From the NCBI GenBank assembly GCA_025617745.1, contig CM046870.1, forward strand, positions 8,186,303 through 8,250,302: a stretch of 64,000 bases of DNA. Direction: 5' to 3'. Every line of letters starts with the position of its first letter. Positions within the stretch are counted from its first letter, which is position 1. Position numbers and translations under genes: made by a program. This DNA comes from Heliocidaris erythrogramma (lineage: Eukaryota; Echinodermata; Echinoidea; Camarodonta; Echinometridae). Below the pieces are notes generated by a model. That model ran no database searches. It was given only the letters and a program-made list of their open reading frames with translations, and had not been told where the DNA came from. Below, one piece after another: positions 1 to 11,506 of this stretch.

Positions 1-369
1 GGTTTAAAAATAAAAAAAGAAGGGAAATCAAACAAAGTGCACTTTATGCATTTTTCAAATATGGTGTGCACAAAATACTGGAAGGAGAAGTGCATTCAAC
101 CATTCTCGACATGTAGACAAATACGTAAGTGTATATCGCTCTATGAAAGTGTAATAAGATCCATTACAACAGACGTGGGCCGTCAGAAAACTGTGAATTC
201 ACCTATCATGTGTGTGAAAGCAATTTATAAGTCACACTATTTATTTGTCTGGACGTTACTTTTACTTCACGGCTGAACGCGGGAGGAGTGGGGATGTGAG
301 ATCTTCCAATTAGTGAATGACTATGATACATTTAGCCATTTTAATATGACTGAGAAAGAGAGAAAGAGG

Positions 370-555
370 TGTGGAGGGGTGGAGAAGGAGATATGGAGAT
401 AAAGGGGAGAGGCAGAGACAGGGAAAGAGAGGAGAGAGACGGAGGGAGAGGGAGATAAAACGCAAGGAAGAGAGAGCTAGAGAGGGGAGAGAGAGAGCTA
501 TGGAGGAAGAGAGAAGAGAAAGAGAAAAGGGAGAACGAACAAGAAAAAAATAATA
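370..555 (+). repeat. Purine-rich tract (gagagg)
   Basis: Seen: about 185 bases almost free of C and T on the plus strand (gagagagacggagggagagg and similar). The open frame here is low complexity and not a gene. Confidence 0.85.
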
Positions 556-779
556 AATGACACTTACATGACTTGTTTATGAGCTGCCAACAGCATTAGC
601 AGCAGAATAGTTTATTTAATTACAGGTAAAATAATAGCTACATGTGCACATATATCCTCCGTAATGTATTACCCTGCAATGCCCCTGCCTAAAGATGATC
701 CCACGCAAATTCAGCAGTCGCATCACAGTGATTAAGCATTATACTTTTAAGTAGGTAAATACTTCATATCTCTCTCTAT

Positions 780-1085
780 AGAATTTCTTCTTCTTCTATT
801 CCTATTCCTATTCCTATTCCTACTATTCCTAATCCTATTCCTATTCCTACTATTCCTACTCCTACTCCTACTCCTACTCCTACTCCTATTCCTACTCCTA
901 CTCCTACTCTACTCCTATTCCTATTCCTACTCCTACTCCTACTCTACTCCTACTCCTACTCTACTCCTACTCCTACTCTACTCCTACTCTACCCCTACTC
1001 CTACTCCTACTCCTACTCCTACTCCTATTCCTATTCCAACTCCTATTCCTATTGATATTCCTACTCCTACTCCTATTCTTATTCT
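780..1085 (+). repeat. Hexanucleotide microsatellite (cctact / cctatt)n
   Basis: Seen: about 300 bases of cctatt and cctact units with occasional loss of a base (ctctact). Read on the minus strand it gives a Gly/Val/Ile repeat (open frame 984-1205), which is an artefact. Confidence 0.95.
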
Positions 1086-1777
1086 TTCAAGAGGAGGGGA
1101 AATAATTACATTTGTTTTGAAATTGTAGAGCTTACAATAATTAAAACAATTTATCAATGCTCTTTCAGATAGCTGGGGACTACAGAGTACTTGGGGTGCA
1201 TTCATAATTTATTTGTGTAGGCAGAATGAGCTTTTTGAAACACTCATCTAAAATGCAGTTTCAGGGGGTACTGTTCATACTTCTTTTCTCCAGGCGAATT
1301 CAGGCTCTACAGCTGGTTTCGCAAACCTCACTGCGTATGCTACGCGTTTATATGATGTCATATAAACGTGTTTACAAATGAGTGTGCATTTTATACTCTT
1401 CCCCAGAAACCATGTTTTTGGAGAAACACGATTCAAAATGCACTTTTTCACGAGTTTTACATTAGCATTTTAAATAGGCGATTGTACGAAAATGACTGTA
1501 AACACAACCGTGTTCTGTACTAAACGCGTAACAAAAGGCTCATTCTGACCTGAAAAATGGGAGCATAAACGCACCCTTGGAAAGCATGATGATGATAAAA
1601 GGAACCTGAGCGAAACAAATTCAACATCATTAAGCCAACTCTATAGGTGTGGATGTAATTATAAAATTAGCAATTTGGCTGGGTATTTCAACACTACATA
1701 TGGTAGAACTCTATGAATATTACATGTGAAAATGGTCATCTGATAAGGTTGGATGATCTTAGATGAAAAAGAGGGTC

Positions 1778-2175
1778 ACTGTTCGGGGGGGGCGGGGATA
1801 GAAATAGGGAAAAGAAAGGAGAAAAGGGAAAGAAAGTATTTAAACAGAATAAAGTATTTAAACAGAATAGAGGGGGTAGGGTGGGGGAAGGGGAAGAGGG
1901 GGAAGGGGAAGCAGAGGATGAGAAGGGAAGGAAGGAAGAGAGGGAAGGGAAAGGGGGAAGCAGAGGGCGAGGAGGGGAGAAGATGGTATGAGGAAGAGGA
2001 AAAGAGAAGGGAAAGAACAGGATGAACAGGATGTAAGGAAAGGAAGAAGATAGATGAGAAGGTGGGGGAGGAGAGGGCAGGAGGATGGGTGCAGAAATTG
2101 AAGCAGGGGAAGAAGTAAGGCAGGAAGAGGTAGAGAGCATGAACTCGAGAGAGGAAGGGGAAGAAGGATGAACAT
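1778..2175 (+). repeat. 400-bp polypurine tract (gggaag)
   Basis: Seen: nearly 400 bases of G and A with few pyrimidines (gggggaaggggaagaggggg and similar). Generates overlapping open frames on both strands (1736-2252), all low complexity. Confidence 0.9.
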
Positions 2176-2199
2176 CCAATCATAAAGTGCCATTCAAAA

Positions 2200-4500
2200 T
2201 CAGAAAGTCGAGAAAGAGCGAAAGTTAATGATGTAATGAAATGGAAAATCAAATAGGGCTTTTAAAAAATGTATAAAAATAGACACGAATGCAAAAAAAT
2301 GCTAAGCTATTCTTAAAATGACTATTAAAAAGCACAGTAGAATAAAATGTTATGGAGTAAAATACAAATAATTCATGCAAAAAAGCATGACATGGCATGA
2401 ATTTAGGCATTTTTTTTTCTCAACCCTACCTACATGCACATGTATAGAGATATCACTGTACTCCAAAAAGTTGTGTATGCCATCCATTTGCTAGATAACT
2501 TGAAAGTAAATAGTTATGTTTATGGATATAAATGAAATACTAATATTATTCATCAGAAATAGATAAAGTGGTTCATCCATTATCCCTTAACAAAATTACT
2601 TACTATATTCTCATATACAAAATAATCTTTCAGAATCATTCACGTGCAGTATCAACGAGAGATGCAATTCAGCTGAGACAATATACTTGTGCCATTGTCT
2701 TACAAATGAGATTAAATTACCTGTGCACTAGAAATTTATTTGGAATAGAGTAGAAATTCGTTAGGGGTTCAAAGCTCGGCATTATGAAATAATTTATACA
2801 TATCCAAATGCAGGCACTAAAAGTGCTCTAACATTTGCTCTATTTATAGATAAGTAACCGATTGTAGTTTTCACTCTCGGGGTAACGCACTTTGTAGTTT
2901 GTGTGGCGAGGACAGAGAATCTAGGGCATTATTGTTGTGGACTGTAACGTAAGATATATATTCTCACTTCTTGAATGACAAGAGGCTAGAACACTCTTTT
3001 AGACAATTCCTTTCGGGAATTATATTACCTGACGTATATTTGTAGATTGATAGCAAGTCTTAAATACAATTTCAAATGTACTCTTTTCTTCTAAGCTTGT
3101 CAATATCTTCATGGTTCAATTGAAAACAGAGCAAATGCATGAACAGTATTTACATTTTTAGTTCCTAATATTCTGTTGCATGATAAACCAAATCCTTTCA
3201 ATTTGACACATACAATGTACGTATTATGTTAATAAGCAAATTTTTTGCTAGTTCTTTTTTCTACCAGAACTCATTTGGAACTTTCCAGGGCCAAATCACC
3301 CACTACTCCTAAGTATTTTTTTTTCTTCACTGCAGTGAAACCTCTATATAAAGGCAACTCAAGGGAAACAAGAAAATGGTCTTTATGGGCAGGTGGTCTT
3401 TTAACAGGTTACTTGTAATTAGTGTTGTTCCATGAGAAACACAGCTCAAGCAAAACAAACAAAATCCTTTATAAATAGTCGGTCTCTTCATACAGGTGGT
3501 CACTGAAGAAGGTTGGGTACATGGGGATGAATCACTTTAAATACATACATGGTGACATCTCCAAGAAAACAAAAATTATGACCCACACCTGAATTAATGA
3601 AGTGGCTGTCACAGGAGGCTAGCACTTTGGGCAGTGAAGTTACACTGACACTTGAAGTGTAATGGAAGCTGGGGAATGTGAGACAGCAATAAGCCGCTAG
3701 CTATAAACTTTTTGACGCGCCCGGGTTCCCATGCCCGAAACCCTTTTCAGACACTTCTACATCCTGGGCTAAATTTAGCAAAATAAAGAAATATCTGGCG
3801 ATTGAGGCACTACCAGAAGGGCACGTAGTACATTCTGCAATTTAAGCCTAAATCGCTAATTACATTTCAGACCTTAACATTGTGCAAACAAGCTGAACAA
3901 GGAACGAGGACATTTTCTTTTGGGGCAATGCATGCATCTTAGGTGACCTTGAGAAAACAACTACTGAACTCTATTTTGGTATTACATATTCCATAGACCC
4001 TAAACTGAAATATCTTGGGCACTGTCATCAACTGATTATTTCAAAAGATAAAGGAAATGGCCCCAGTTTTTATGTTTAATTGGGGAAAACTCAGACACTG
4101 AAATTGTCTAAATACTTTGCCGAGTCGGGTATGTGTATTTCAAATTGTGATATTAGTAGGCCTTCAAGTGGCTGACAAACTCGGCATGATCTCTCGTTTA
4201 TTATAATTGGGGATTATACTATCTGACTATATAGACATGTGTAAGATGAACCAAGATAGTAATACAAATTCATGGTACAAAAAAATAAATGGGATGACAG
4301 ACAGAAAGATGGCAATCAAAAATTCACTTTGCAAAATTAAACCCTCCTAAGCATGAACGGTTTAATAAGCACTGAGCTTTTGCTGATGATCCTAAAACTC
4401 CATGGCATACCACTTTAATATATTGCATATCAGCCTTGAATATTTGCATTACATTTATGAAAGCCTGGCTGACAAATTAAACCCTAGGAAGTGCACTGGG
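2200..4500. other. Intronic DNA, no gene seen
   Basis: AT-rich unique-looking sequence on both strands. Only short open frames, none with coding composition. Presumed part of the ERG intron below 8517. Confidence 0.5.
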
Positions 4501-4511
4501 AGTACATGCAA

Positions 4512-4822
4512 AGATGGATCCAGGGAGGGGGTGTCATAGGGTCTGGACCCCCCTTTTTTTAATGGTTTGGTTTTGGTTTGATTAATGCTTTGTTTTACTC
4601 GACTGCTAATGCTTGTGAGTAAGTAACCAGGGGACGGACGGCTATAAGTCCTCTCCAACGGACTTGGTAATGATTATGCCTGACCATTGAACCAGTTACA
4701 AGACCACTGCTCTACCACTTAGCCATCGTTCAATAGCTTGCTTCCCCCCCCCCCTTTTTTTTCCTGGTCAGACTCAGGAGGAATCGGACACCCCTTTTTA
4801 CAAAATTCTGGATCCACCCCTG
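4512..4822. repeat. ggatccag repeat with nested tRNA-SINE
   Basis: Seen: gatggatccagggagggggt at the left, and gacaccccttttt...aaaattctggatccacccctg at the right are the ends of an inverted 'ggatccaggattt + G-run' repeat. Related single ends occur at 23840, 50350 and 57035. The SINE (4561-4738) and a C-run (4743-4756) lie inside. Confidence 0.55.
4561..4738 (-). mobile_element. tRNA-derived SINE, family A
   Basis: Seen on the minus strand: gatggctaagtggtagagca (box A-like) then gtggtcttgtaactggttca (box B-like), body agtccgttggagaggactta and cccctggttacttactcac, tail of ccaaaccaaaacc. The 54 kb copy on the plus strand has the same order. Known: such elements use an internal RNA polymerase III promoter and LINE machinery. 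Not a functional tRNA. Confidence 0.75.
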
Positions 4823-5267
4823 TAGCTAATTCCAAATGAGTGCTTGTCTGGGGTCTCATTAAGGTAGCTGTAAATAGAGAAACGGAGTGGCACAAAAAGA
4901 CCCTTCCATGCAGAACGGAAACGGCAAAATTGCTGGTGATAGTAGTGAATTACAAGTTGTAATTTCACTTATTGTAATGACAGTTTTTGTAATATTTAGA
5001 CTGGGCAAGCAGTAGAGCTTTTTTTACCCATTCTATAGCTTAAGTACATGTTTCTAAATTACAGCGGCTACGATATGATGATTTTCAACAATATGTATCT
5101 TGCATTCCAGACATGTCTTTTCGTGCAATACCATTTCGCTAAGCTACCTAAGGGTAAAAACATAAGCACAGGGTTGGTAAAATTTGAGGGGTCAAAGAGT
5201 AGTTTCTCTTGATCTTCTAGATTTGAAATACATCTATGATGGCACCAGAGGCACATTGAGGAAAGCC

Positions 5268-5388
5268 TGGGCCCTGTTTCATAAAACTTGTCATCAATGA
5301 CAAGTTGCAATAACTGTTATAAGCTACTGAAATCCTTGCATCTGATTGGCTGAGAGCAAATTTGTCAGGACACTGGATGAAACCCCCA
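5268..5388. repeat. Foldback MITE family K (gtttcataaaacttg), truncated right arm
   Basis: Seen: ggccctgtttcataaaactt, then the shared core ctgttataagctactgaaat and ctgattggctgagagcaaat, then a decayed right arm (ggatgaaaccccc). Same core as copies at 15537, 15678, 24959 and 47049. Confidence 0.7.
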
Positions 5389-5399
5389 CCACCCCCCCC

Positions 5400-7480
5400 C
5401 CTTAGAGTAGCAAATATGTCTTGTTCCAGCCAGCTTTCATTTTTGCAAATTCAATCCTTTTTGAGCCTCTGTGGTGTATAGACAAACAAATGTCTGTTAA
5501 CAAAACTTAATTAACCTCATTTTATTTGTACATTCAGGAAAAATATCAAACATATCACATTTCATTTTCAAATATCATTTTCAAATGCAAAAAGGGAAGG
5601 AGAAATTAGGAATCAATTTTACTTGGCCTAATATCTTCATGTCTATAGCAGTTCCTTTCCTGGTTTTCCATACTTGAATGTCACAAGTTTTCACTTTAAA
5701 ACTCATTGTTCAATCATCCTCCCTTTTTCCGAAATCACAAAACGGGTCATGAATATTTCATTTCTCTCTATAATTCAATTAACCTCTCACTTTTCCTTTT
5801 CAATCTGTTGGTTTAGAGCCTGGCACCTGCGAAACGAGACATTCTTCTTTTTTTCCCTCTCTATCCAAACTGTCTGCTGTTGATTCACAAGCACTATTTG
5901 CCATCTATAATTCATGCGTGGAGCCCGACACCGCCAGCTAGAGACAAGCGTTATTTATTCATCATCGTGGGTGGCTCTGTAGCCAGCACTAGGTGCGCGA
6001 TTGCCAATGCGCCAACTCCCGCTGCCTGCGGCTCGTAAGTATTCAAGGTGTGGTGCAAAGAGACAGGTACAGGAGACAGGGACATTTGGAGGAATCCAAG
6101 TAGCATGTCCACCCCCCCCCCCCCCCCCCTCAGAAATACCAATCTGGTAGACCTATACCTCCTCCAGCAGCAATTTTGGACCATATAGACGCCTGAAGAA
6201 TGTCAACTTTTTTATTGTTGCTTTTCTAGGAGTTTTGGACCACAAAAGCAATGAAAAGGTGGTAAATTGTTTTCTTAATGCTTGTCACTTGTCACTTGTC
6301 ACATGAATTGTGCCACCCTCCCCTGCAAAAGAAAATCCACTGGAATATAGGGGTTTAAAAGTTATCATGCAATACTTGCAGTAGTTACAATCATAAATGC
6401 TGGCCACTCTCTAAGCAAGCCTTAGAGAACAAAAATAGAAAATTGAAAGTCCTTTAAACTGATGCCAAACACTTCTTTTTCACACGTTTATATGCAAAGA
6501 AACTATTGTAAAATGAAAAAGAGTTTACATTTAGCCCCCAAAATTCTGTTCCACATTAGTTTACTAGTTTTTGAAGTCATTTTAGGAAAAAAAATATTAA
6601 TAGTATGTTGTTGTTTTTCCTTCATGCAATATTTAGAATATTTGATGCTCTAAGCACTAATATGAACTGAACACAAAGTACAGATTTTCCAGTGGGGTAG
6701 TGTGTGACTAAACACAGTCTGACACCAGTACAGAATAAGTTAAGTAATATGATAGGGTGTGGTAATTAGTCATGCTATACAGTCATCCTCCCACCTGATT
6801 CATCAAGGCTGGCAGCTTGAATTACATCCCCATTCTCATAGCATGCTTGCTGCCCTCTACAGATCAAGTAAAATGAACTATAGACCCATTGGAGTTCAGT
6901 ACATAGAACAAATGACCCCAGATATTTACAGATGTATTAAACATGGAGAGGTGCCAATACTTGGTGCAGTTTAGACTCCTTATTAAGTAATGGAGGCAAT
7001 TTATGAATATCTTTTGTTTCCCCCTTTGCCAAAAATTGCCATCAGTATAATATGAAATGCCCTTTTTTTGTTCCCCCTGTGTACAATAATATCTTTCACC
7101 TGGGTATTATGGCATGCACTTTGGTATAGAAAATATTACATTAAGCACAATTAGCACATATCCAATATTTGTCTCAATGGACTTTACAATTTGTCACAAA
7201 TGACCTTTATCTCCTCATGCCCGGATTGTAAATACAAACTGGCTTAATTTTCTGTATTCATATTTATTTCCTCTCTGAATGTCTCTAATTATTGGTTGGA
7301 ATGCTGCTGTGCAGTGCAACATTCAAAGACCAGAGCAAAATTACCAATCTAATCTTTGTATATTATTGAAAATGGAAAATGTCGACTAATGTCTAGACAA
7401 ACCAAAGGACATTAACAGTCTGCTAGTGCATCCCCTAAACATGGCACTGCAAGTTCAGACATTTAACGGCACTAAGCATT
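5400..7480. other. Intronic DNA, no gene seen
   Basis: AT-rich with a C-run at about 6112-6130 and a few short frames (5674-5883, 6462-6653, 6759-6974) lacking domain resemblance or splice context. Confidence 0.5.
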
Positions 7481-7489
7481 GATAGCAGA

Positions 7490-7648
7490 ATGCCGCCCTC
7501 TCTTGCCTGATGTCGCTCAATAGTTGCTATTATTTTCTTGCTCACTGTCAGCAAATAATACTAGTAAAATGTCGCCCTCTCTTGCCTACTGTCACACAAT
7601 GGTTGCTTTAATTTTCATGCTCATCTTCAGTAGATATGAATCAACTTT
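7490..7648 (+). repeat. Two-unit tandem repeat, period about 79 bp
   Basis: Seen: tgccgccctctcttgcctga at 7491 and tgtcgccctctcttgcctac at 7570, continuing with caatagttgct / caatggttgct and ttgctcactgtcag / atgctcatcttcag. Unit identity roughly 75 percent by eye. Confidence 0.65.
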
Positions 7649-8164
7649 GCATGAGGGCAAATTGGTGGCAGTGCCCTCTTTAGGTGATCTGCAGCAACTA
7701 GATGCCTTGGTTTTGCTACTACCAACTGTCTCCGAATCCCATTCCATGACATGATATAGTGAATGTGACTTTTCTGCTCTCTCACATTAAATCCTTGAAA
7801 CAATCTTCCTGTATGCATTCAAGAGGCCTTTATCATGGACTCTTTTGAGACAGTGAATTCATGTATTACTTATTCCATCTTCTCACACCCTATCTCTCTC
7901 TCTCTCTCTTCCTTTTTTGATATTTTTTCTGTGCTTAGAGACAATGTATTAAGTTCTATATGAATGTTTACTATGAGAATTACTTACTTCTATCACTGGC
8001 GATAGAGCACTTATAATGTAGAGCACTTACACATTCTTTTAATAATGCATCTATATCATTTCTGTATATAAAAATATATATAGTGAATTACTTCTAGTCT
8101 TATACAGAAATTCATCAGCATTACGTCTTATAACATAATCATCACTATTTTCTGAATGTAAACA

Positions 8165-8280
8165 CTGCCATCATTACCACTGTCATTATCATCATCATCA
8201 CCATCATAATCATCATCTGCATCATCATCACCATCATCATCATCATCTCCTACATCGTTCTCAACATCATTCTCATCTAA
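8165..8280 (+). repeat. (atc)n microsatellite
   Basis: Seen: interrupted atcatcatcacc units just downstream of the ERG exon duplication block. Confidence 0.85.
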
Positions 8281-8394
8281 ATAGCCATTTCATATTGACA
8301 TGAACACTATCAATAACACAACCTTTATCACTAACACCACAACCTTGTCACTACCCTCTCTCCCTCTCTCCAACCCACTCTCCCACCAACTAAC

Positions 8395-8460
8395 CTGTGT
8401 CACTCTATTGCCCATGACCTGGGTCGCATTTAAGACCATTTCCCTGCTATTTCCATCCAT
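8395..8460 (-). CDS. Possible alternative short exon or start of ERG (duplicated VTQ exon end)
   Basis: Seen: 122 bases downstream of the real exon end there is a diverged copy of its last ~45 coding bases and its donor. The minus strand reads ATG GAT and onward to VLNATQVMGNRVTQ, then a usable donor gttagt at the same phase 0. The genuine exon end reads VRDATQVVGNRVTQ. In the aligned 14 codons ten residues are identical and three codons differ silently. An in-frame TGA lies about nine codons upstream of the ATG at 8458-8460, so the frame would give 22 residues starting MDGNSREM. Known: vertebrate KCNH2 has an isoform (1b) that replaces the PAS-containing N-terminus with a short peptide joined at the same VTQ/VLS border. 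Inferred: this could be an analogous alternative first exon. It may equally be an inert tandem duplication, as no promoter or strong acceptor is visible. Confidence 0.3.
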
Positions 8461-8516
8461 CTCCACCCACTGCCCAGCTCACAACCCTTTCTCCAACTTA
8501 TCTCCCACCAACTGAC

Positions 8517-8746
8517 CTGTGTCACTCTGTTGCCAACCACCTGTGTCGCATCTCGGACTGGTTTCAGGATCTTCTTGGTGACAGCCGATGAGCTGGAGTC
8601 CTCCCGATTATCTTCATGAAGGCCACTTTCTAGGGGATGCTCGTCCAAGCTCCGGAGGCTGTGAGTCGACACGTCCTTCCGCAGCACCCGGTATCTCGCC
8701 AAGTCCGAGTCGGATGCTGCCGAGGGTAGGTTCTTTGCAAAGTTTC
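8517..8746 (-). CDS. ERG: ERG-type K+ channel, last linker exon before S1
   Basis: Seen: minus-strand acceptor accttttcag/GAAACTTTGC and donor GTGACACAG/gtcagt, 230 nt, entering in phase 1 and leaving in phase 0. The protein contains LPSAASDSDLARYRVLRKDV, close to vertebrate ERG NSTSDSDLVRYRTISK, and ends KKILKPVRDATQVVGNRVTQ, parallel to vertebrate KIKERTHNVTEKVTQ. In human KCNH2 an exon also ends at this VTQ glutamine and the next begins VLSLGADVLPEY before S1, so the boundary is conserved. That next exon is not found below position 8517, so the intron exceeds 8.5 kb. The exon is surrounded by partial diverged copies of itself (8376-8460, 8826-8922, about 9000-9056 and 13324-13481). If the donor at 8516 is skipped, the frame runs into a stop about 29 codons later. 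Confidence 0.92.
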
Positions 8747-8825
8747 CTGAAAAGGTGAAATCATGCAAATTCCAAATTTTACTCCAATTTCAAAAAGAAT
8801 AAACTTTTAAGGGTTGCTTGTGAAG

Positions 8826-9056
8826 CTTCAGAAAGCTGTGAGTCCTGGCATTTCTCTGCAGCACTCTGTATCTCTCTCTCTCCATCTCGCCCAATCAGAG
8901 TCGGATGCTGCCGACGGCAACATTGGAATAATGCAGTTACATAATATCTATTTAAATTGGAATTCCACTGAATTTACTTCCAATTTTAATGCTAAATCTG
9001 AGTCAGATGCGCACAAGGGCAGACCCTTTGAAAAGTTTCCTCAAAAAAATTGGAGT
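8826..9056 (-). pseudogene. Two diverged fragments of the SAASDSD exon in the upstream intron
   Basis: Seen: 8826-8922 aligns with exon bases 8657-8733 (gctgtgagtc, gcagcac, gagtcggatgctgccga in the same order) but has a small expansion of ctctctct and an early stop when read on the minus strand. A further fragment around 9000-9056 (gagtcagatgcgc, then agtttcctcaaaa) matches the acceptor end of the same exon. Between them lies AT-rich filler. These are remnants of repeated local duplication and not usable exons. Confidence 0.6.
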
Positions 9057-9238
9057 AATATAGGGTCTAATTCTAAATTTCAATTGCAATTCTTATCTAA
9101 TTGAATTCTAATTTCAAGACTAAATGTTATTGGAACTATGAATGCTATTTTTTCTTTACAAAACAGAATTTACCCTTATTGTGAATTTTTATTCCCCTTG
9201 AATTTATTTAATGCCCAATTGAATACTGAACAAACGCG

Positions 9239-9933
9239 TTTAAAAATCTGAATTCATCAAATGAAAGCTCATTTGCAATAATTCTTTAAAAATTTGGTGC
9301 CACAGGAAAGGGTAGATATCATATTTTCCCCATGAGACTCAATTTCAGACATTTTCAATATTTAGCAGCTCTAGAGCAATTTTGAGTGTTGAGGGTATCA
9401 TGAATAAGTCAGCACCATTAATCAAATTTGGTCACTGCAGATTCTGCTGAGAAAGTTGACCATCCATGGACGAGTGGCCAGTTTCCCCGGAGTGGAAAAT
9501 ATTTTAGATTTTATATGCTGCCCCAGAGGATAACATCATACCTGACTTATTCATGTAGTAAAGGGTCTTAAACACATTTAAAAATTTGAATTCATCAAAT
9601 GAAAGCTCATTGGAAATAATTCATCAAAGACTTGGTGACACAGGAAAGGGTAGATATCATATTTTCCCCCATGAGACTCAATTTCAGACATTTTCAATAT
9701 TTAGCAGCTCTGGAGCAATTTTGTGTGTTGAGGGTATCATGACCCCCCCCCCCCCCCCCCCACCCCCTAGTGAAGACCCTTTACTACATGAATAAGTCAG
9801 CACCATCAATCAAATTTGGTCACTGCAGATTCTGCTGAGAAAGTTGACCATCCATGGACGAGTGGCCAGTTTCCCCGGAGTGGAAAATATTTTAGATTTT
9901 ATATGCTGCCCCAGAGGATAACATCATACCTGA
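9239..9933 (+). repeat. Tandem duplication of a ~300-bp unit
   Basis: Seen: 9239-9543 and 9577-9933 share aattcatcaaatgaaagctc, gggtagatatcatattttcc, cagacattttcaatatttag, gaccatccatggacgagtgg and gctgccccagaggataacat at well over 90 percent. The second copy carries about 45 extra bases (C-run plus gaagaccctttactacatg) where the first has only catga; the extra is bracketed by catga repeats, so the first copy probably lost it by short-repeat deletion. Confidence 0.85.
9543..9799. repeat. 257-bp element with perfect 27-bp terminal inverted repeats
   Basis: Seen: tgacttattcatgtagtaaa followed by gggtctt (9543-9569) is exactly reverse-complemented at 9773-9799. The interior contains a C-run of about 19 (9741-9761). 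Part of a larger tandem duplication (9239-9933). Confidence 0.7.
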
Positions 9934-9939
9934 TCTGTT

Positions 9940-11500
9940 GTGGCTGTGTTCATACACATCGAGGCCAAATAAGCGGGGGAAAAGTTTGATTAAACTGTTT
10001 TAAAGGTAAGTCCACCCTGATGTCACGTTGGATTTAATTAAAGCAAAACAAATTAGAGAAACATATTAGTAAAAATGTTGACAAAAGACATAAGAAAATT
10101 ATGAATATTCCAATCGATCAAATACAAATTGGAAACTTTATCATCTCCCCGATACCGCAGTTACAACAACAAGACTGATGCCAGACCGACAACAGACCAA
10201 CATAAAAATTACACTGCCACCAATGGCCAAGAATCGGTCAGCTTGGCGGTGTGACAGTGGTATTATCAAAAGGAAATTTTCATTGATCTTAATCTTTTTT
10301 TAAATACAGGTGTAGATTTTTTGTGATAAAAGCTGTCTTTTAAAAAATACCTGTAAAATTATCATGTTAAGACTCTTTAGACACTACTGTCACCAGTGGC
10401 GGAGATGTGTTACCCAATTCTATTCATCGGGGGGAAGGGGGGACAACCTATTGTTACGTCCCCTCTGATGAAAAGATTTTCCAGTAGGAACACAACCTCC
10501 ACTCTACTTCCAATTCCCAATTAAGCAGAACAATTTGAAATTTGAAATAGGTGATGCTTCGTTAATTTTGTCCTCCATGGTTTTTTGCTAACTGGTCATG
10601 CACGAGGGTGCCAAATAATCTTAATAAAGACCGATGCTATGACCATCATCAGGAAGGTATCAGGGTGTGACATCCCATTAGTAAACAAGGTGGCCATCAG
10701 TATTTAAGAAGATTGGACATGAAAGGTGGTAAAACTGTCCCACAGGTTTTGTGAAAATGGCATTGGCACTTTCCTGTATTTTGTCCTTTTGTGGTCATTC
10801 AGTTGTAAAGGACAATTAAAAAAAAACACGTTTGTGCAGGTACATATTTACTTCTGCCATAACTTCAGATGCCCATAAGCTTGATACCATTTTTTTTTCA
10901 CCAAATCTCAATAAAATTAAATCGCACTAAGTCTACAGATGATTGACTATGATACTTCTGAATGCCTCCTTTCTCTCTTTCTCTCTCAAAAATATGGAAA
11001 GTTTTAATACTCCATACTCGGGTTACTCTTAAAGAAAAGGGAGAAAATTCCTTTGACCTTCATTCAAGCTACATGCATGCATGTACCTAGAACCTCTTGA
11101 ATAGAAAACTTTGTCTCTCTTTCCATCCCTGCCCGAGGCCTTTGAGTCAATACAGATGCAACGTTTGCATTTTTCATGCAATTTCCCTGATTGGTCACGC
11201 CTCGTATCATGTGGAGGCTTGGATAAACATCAATGAACAATGAAAAATTGACTTTCTATATTAAACTTTTTAAAAATGTAATCGACTTCTCATATCAAAC
11301 TTTAACCCTTCCACTCGTAGAGACAGAAATTCTGTATATAAAGTGACTTTAACCCATCCGGTGCACAAGGTTAACAAAGTGTATTATAATTGCAATTCCA
11401 TGTTTTAATAACAATATCATGTTTTGATTATAATTTTGTGTTTCTATTACAGTTTTTTTTCTCAATTGTTCATTTTAACTCTTTCAGTGCCGATATCACG
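9940..11500. other. ERG intron, no exon seen
   Basis: Part of the 3.9 kb intron between 12619 and 8746. Contains a ggggaagggg repeat end at 10425 and short A/T runs, but nothing coding. Confidence 0.5.
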
Positions 11501-11506
11501 TATATC

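Noticed and set aside
1736-2252. Three overlapping open frames rich in Pro/Ser/Leu or Gly/Lys/Glu
   Set aside because: Artefacts of the polypurine tract; no codon-like composition.
7627-7818. Minus-strand frame below the ERG exon as the S1 exon
   Set aside because: No similarity to VLSLGADVLPEY or to S1/S2; composition intronic.
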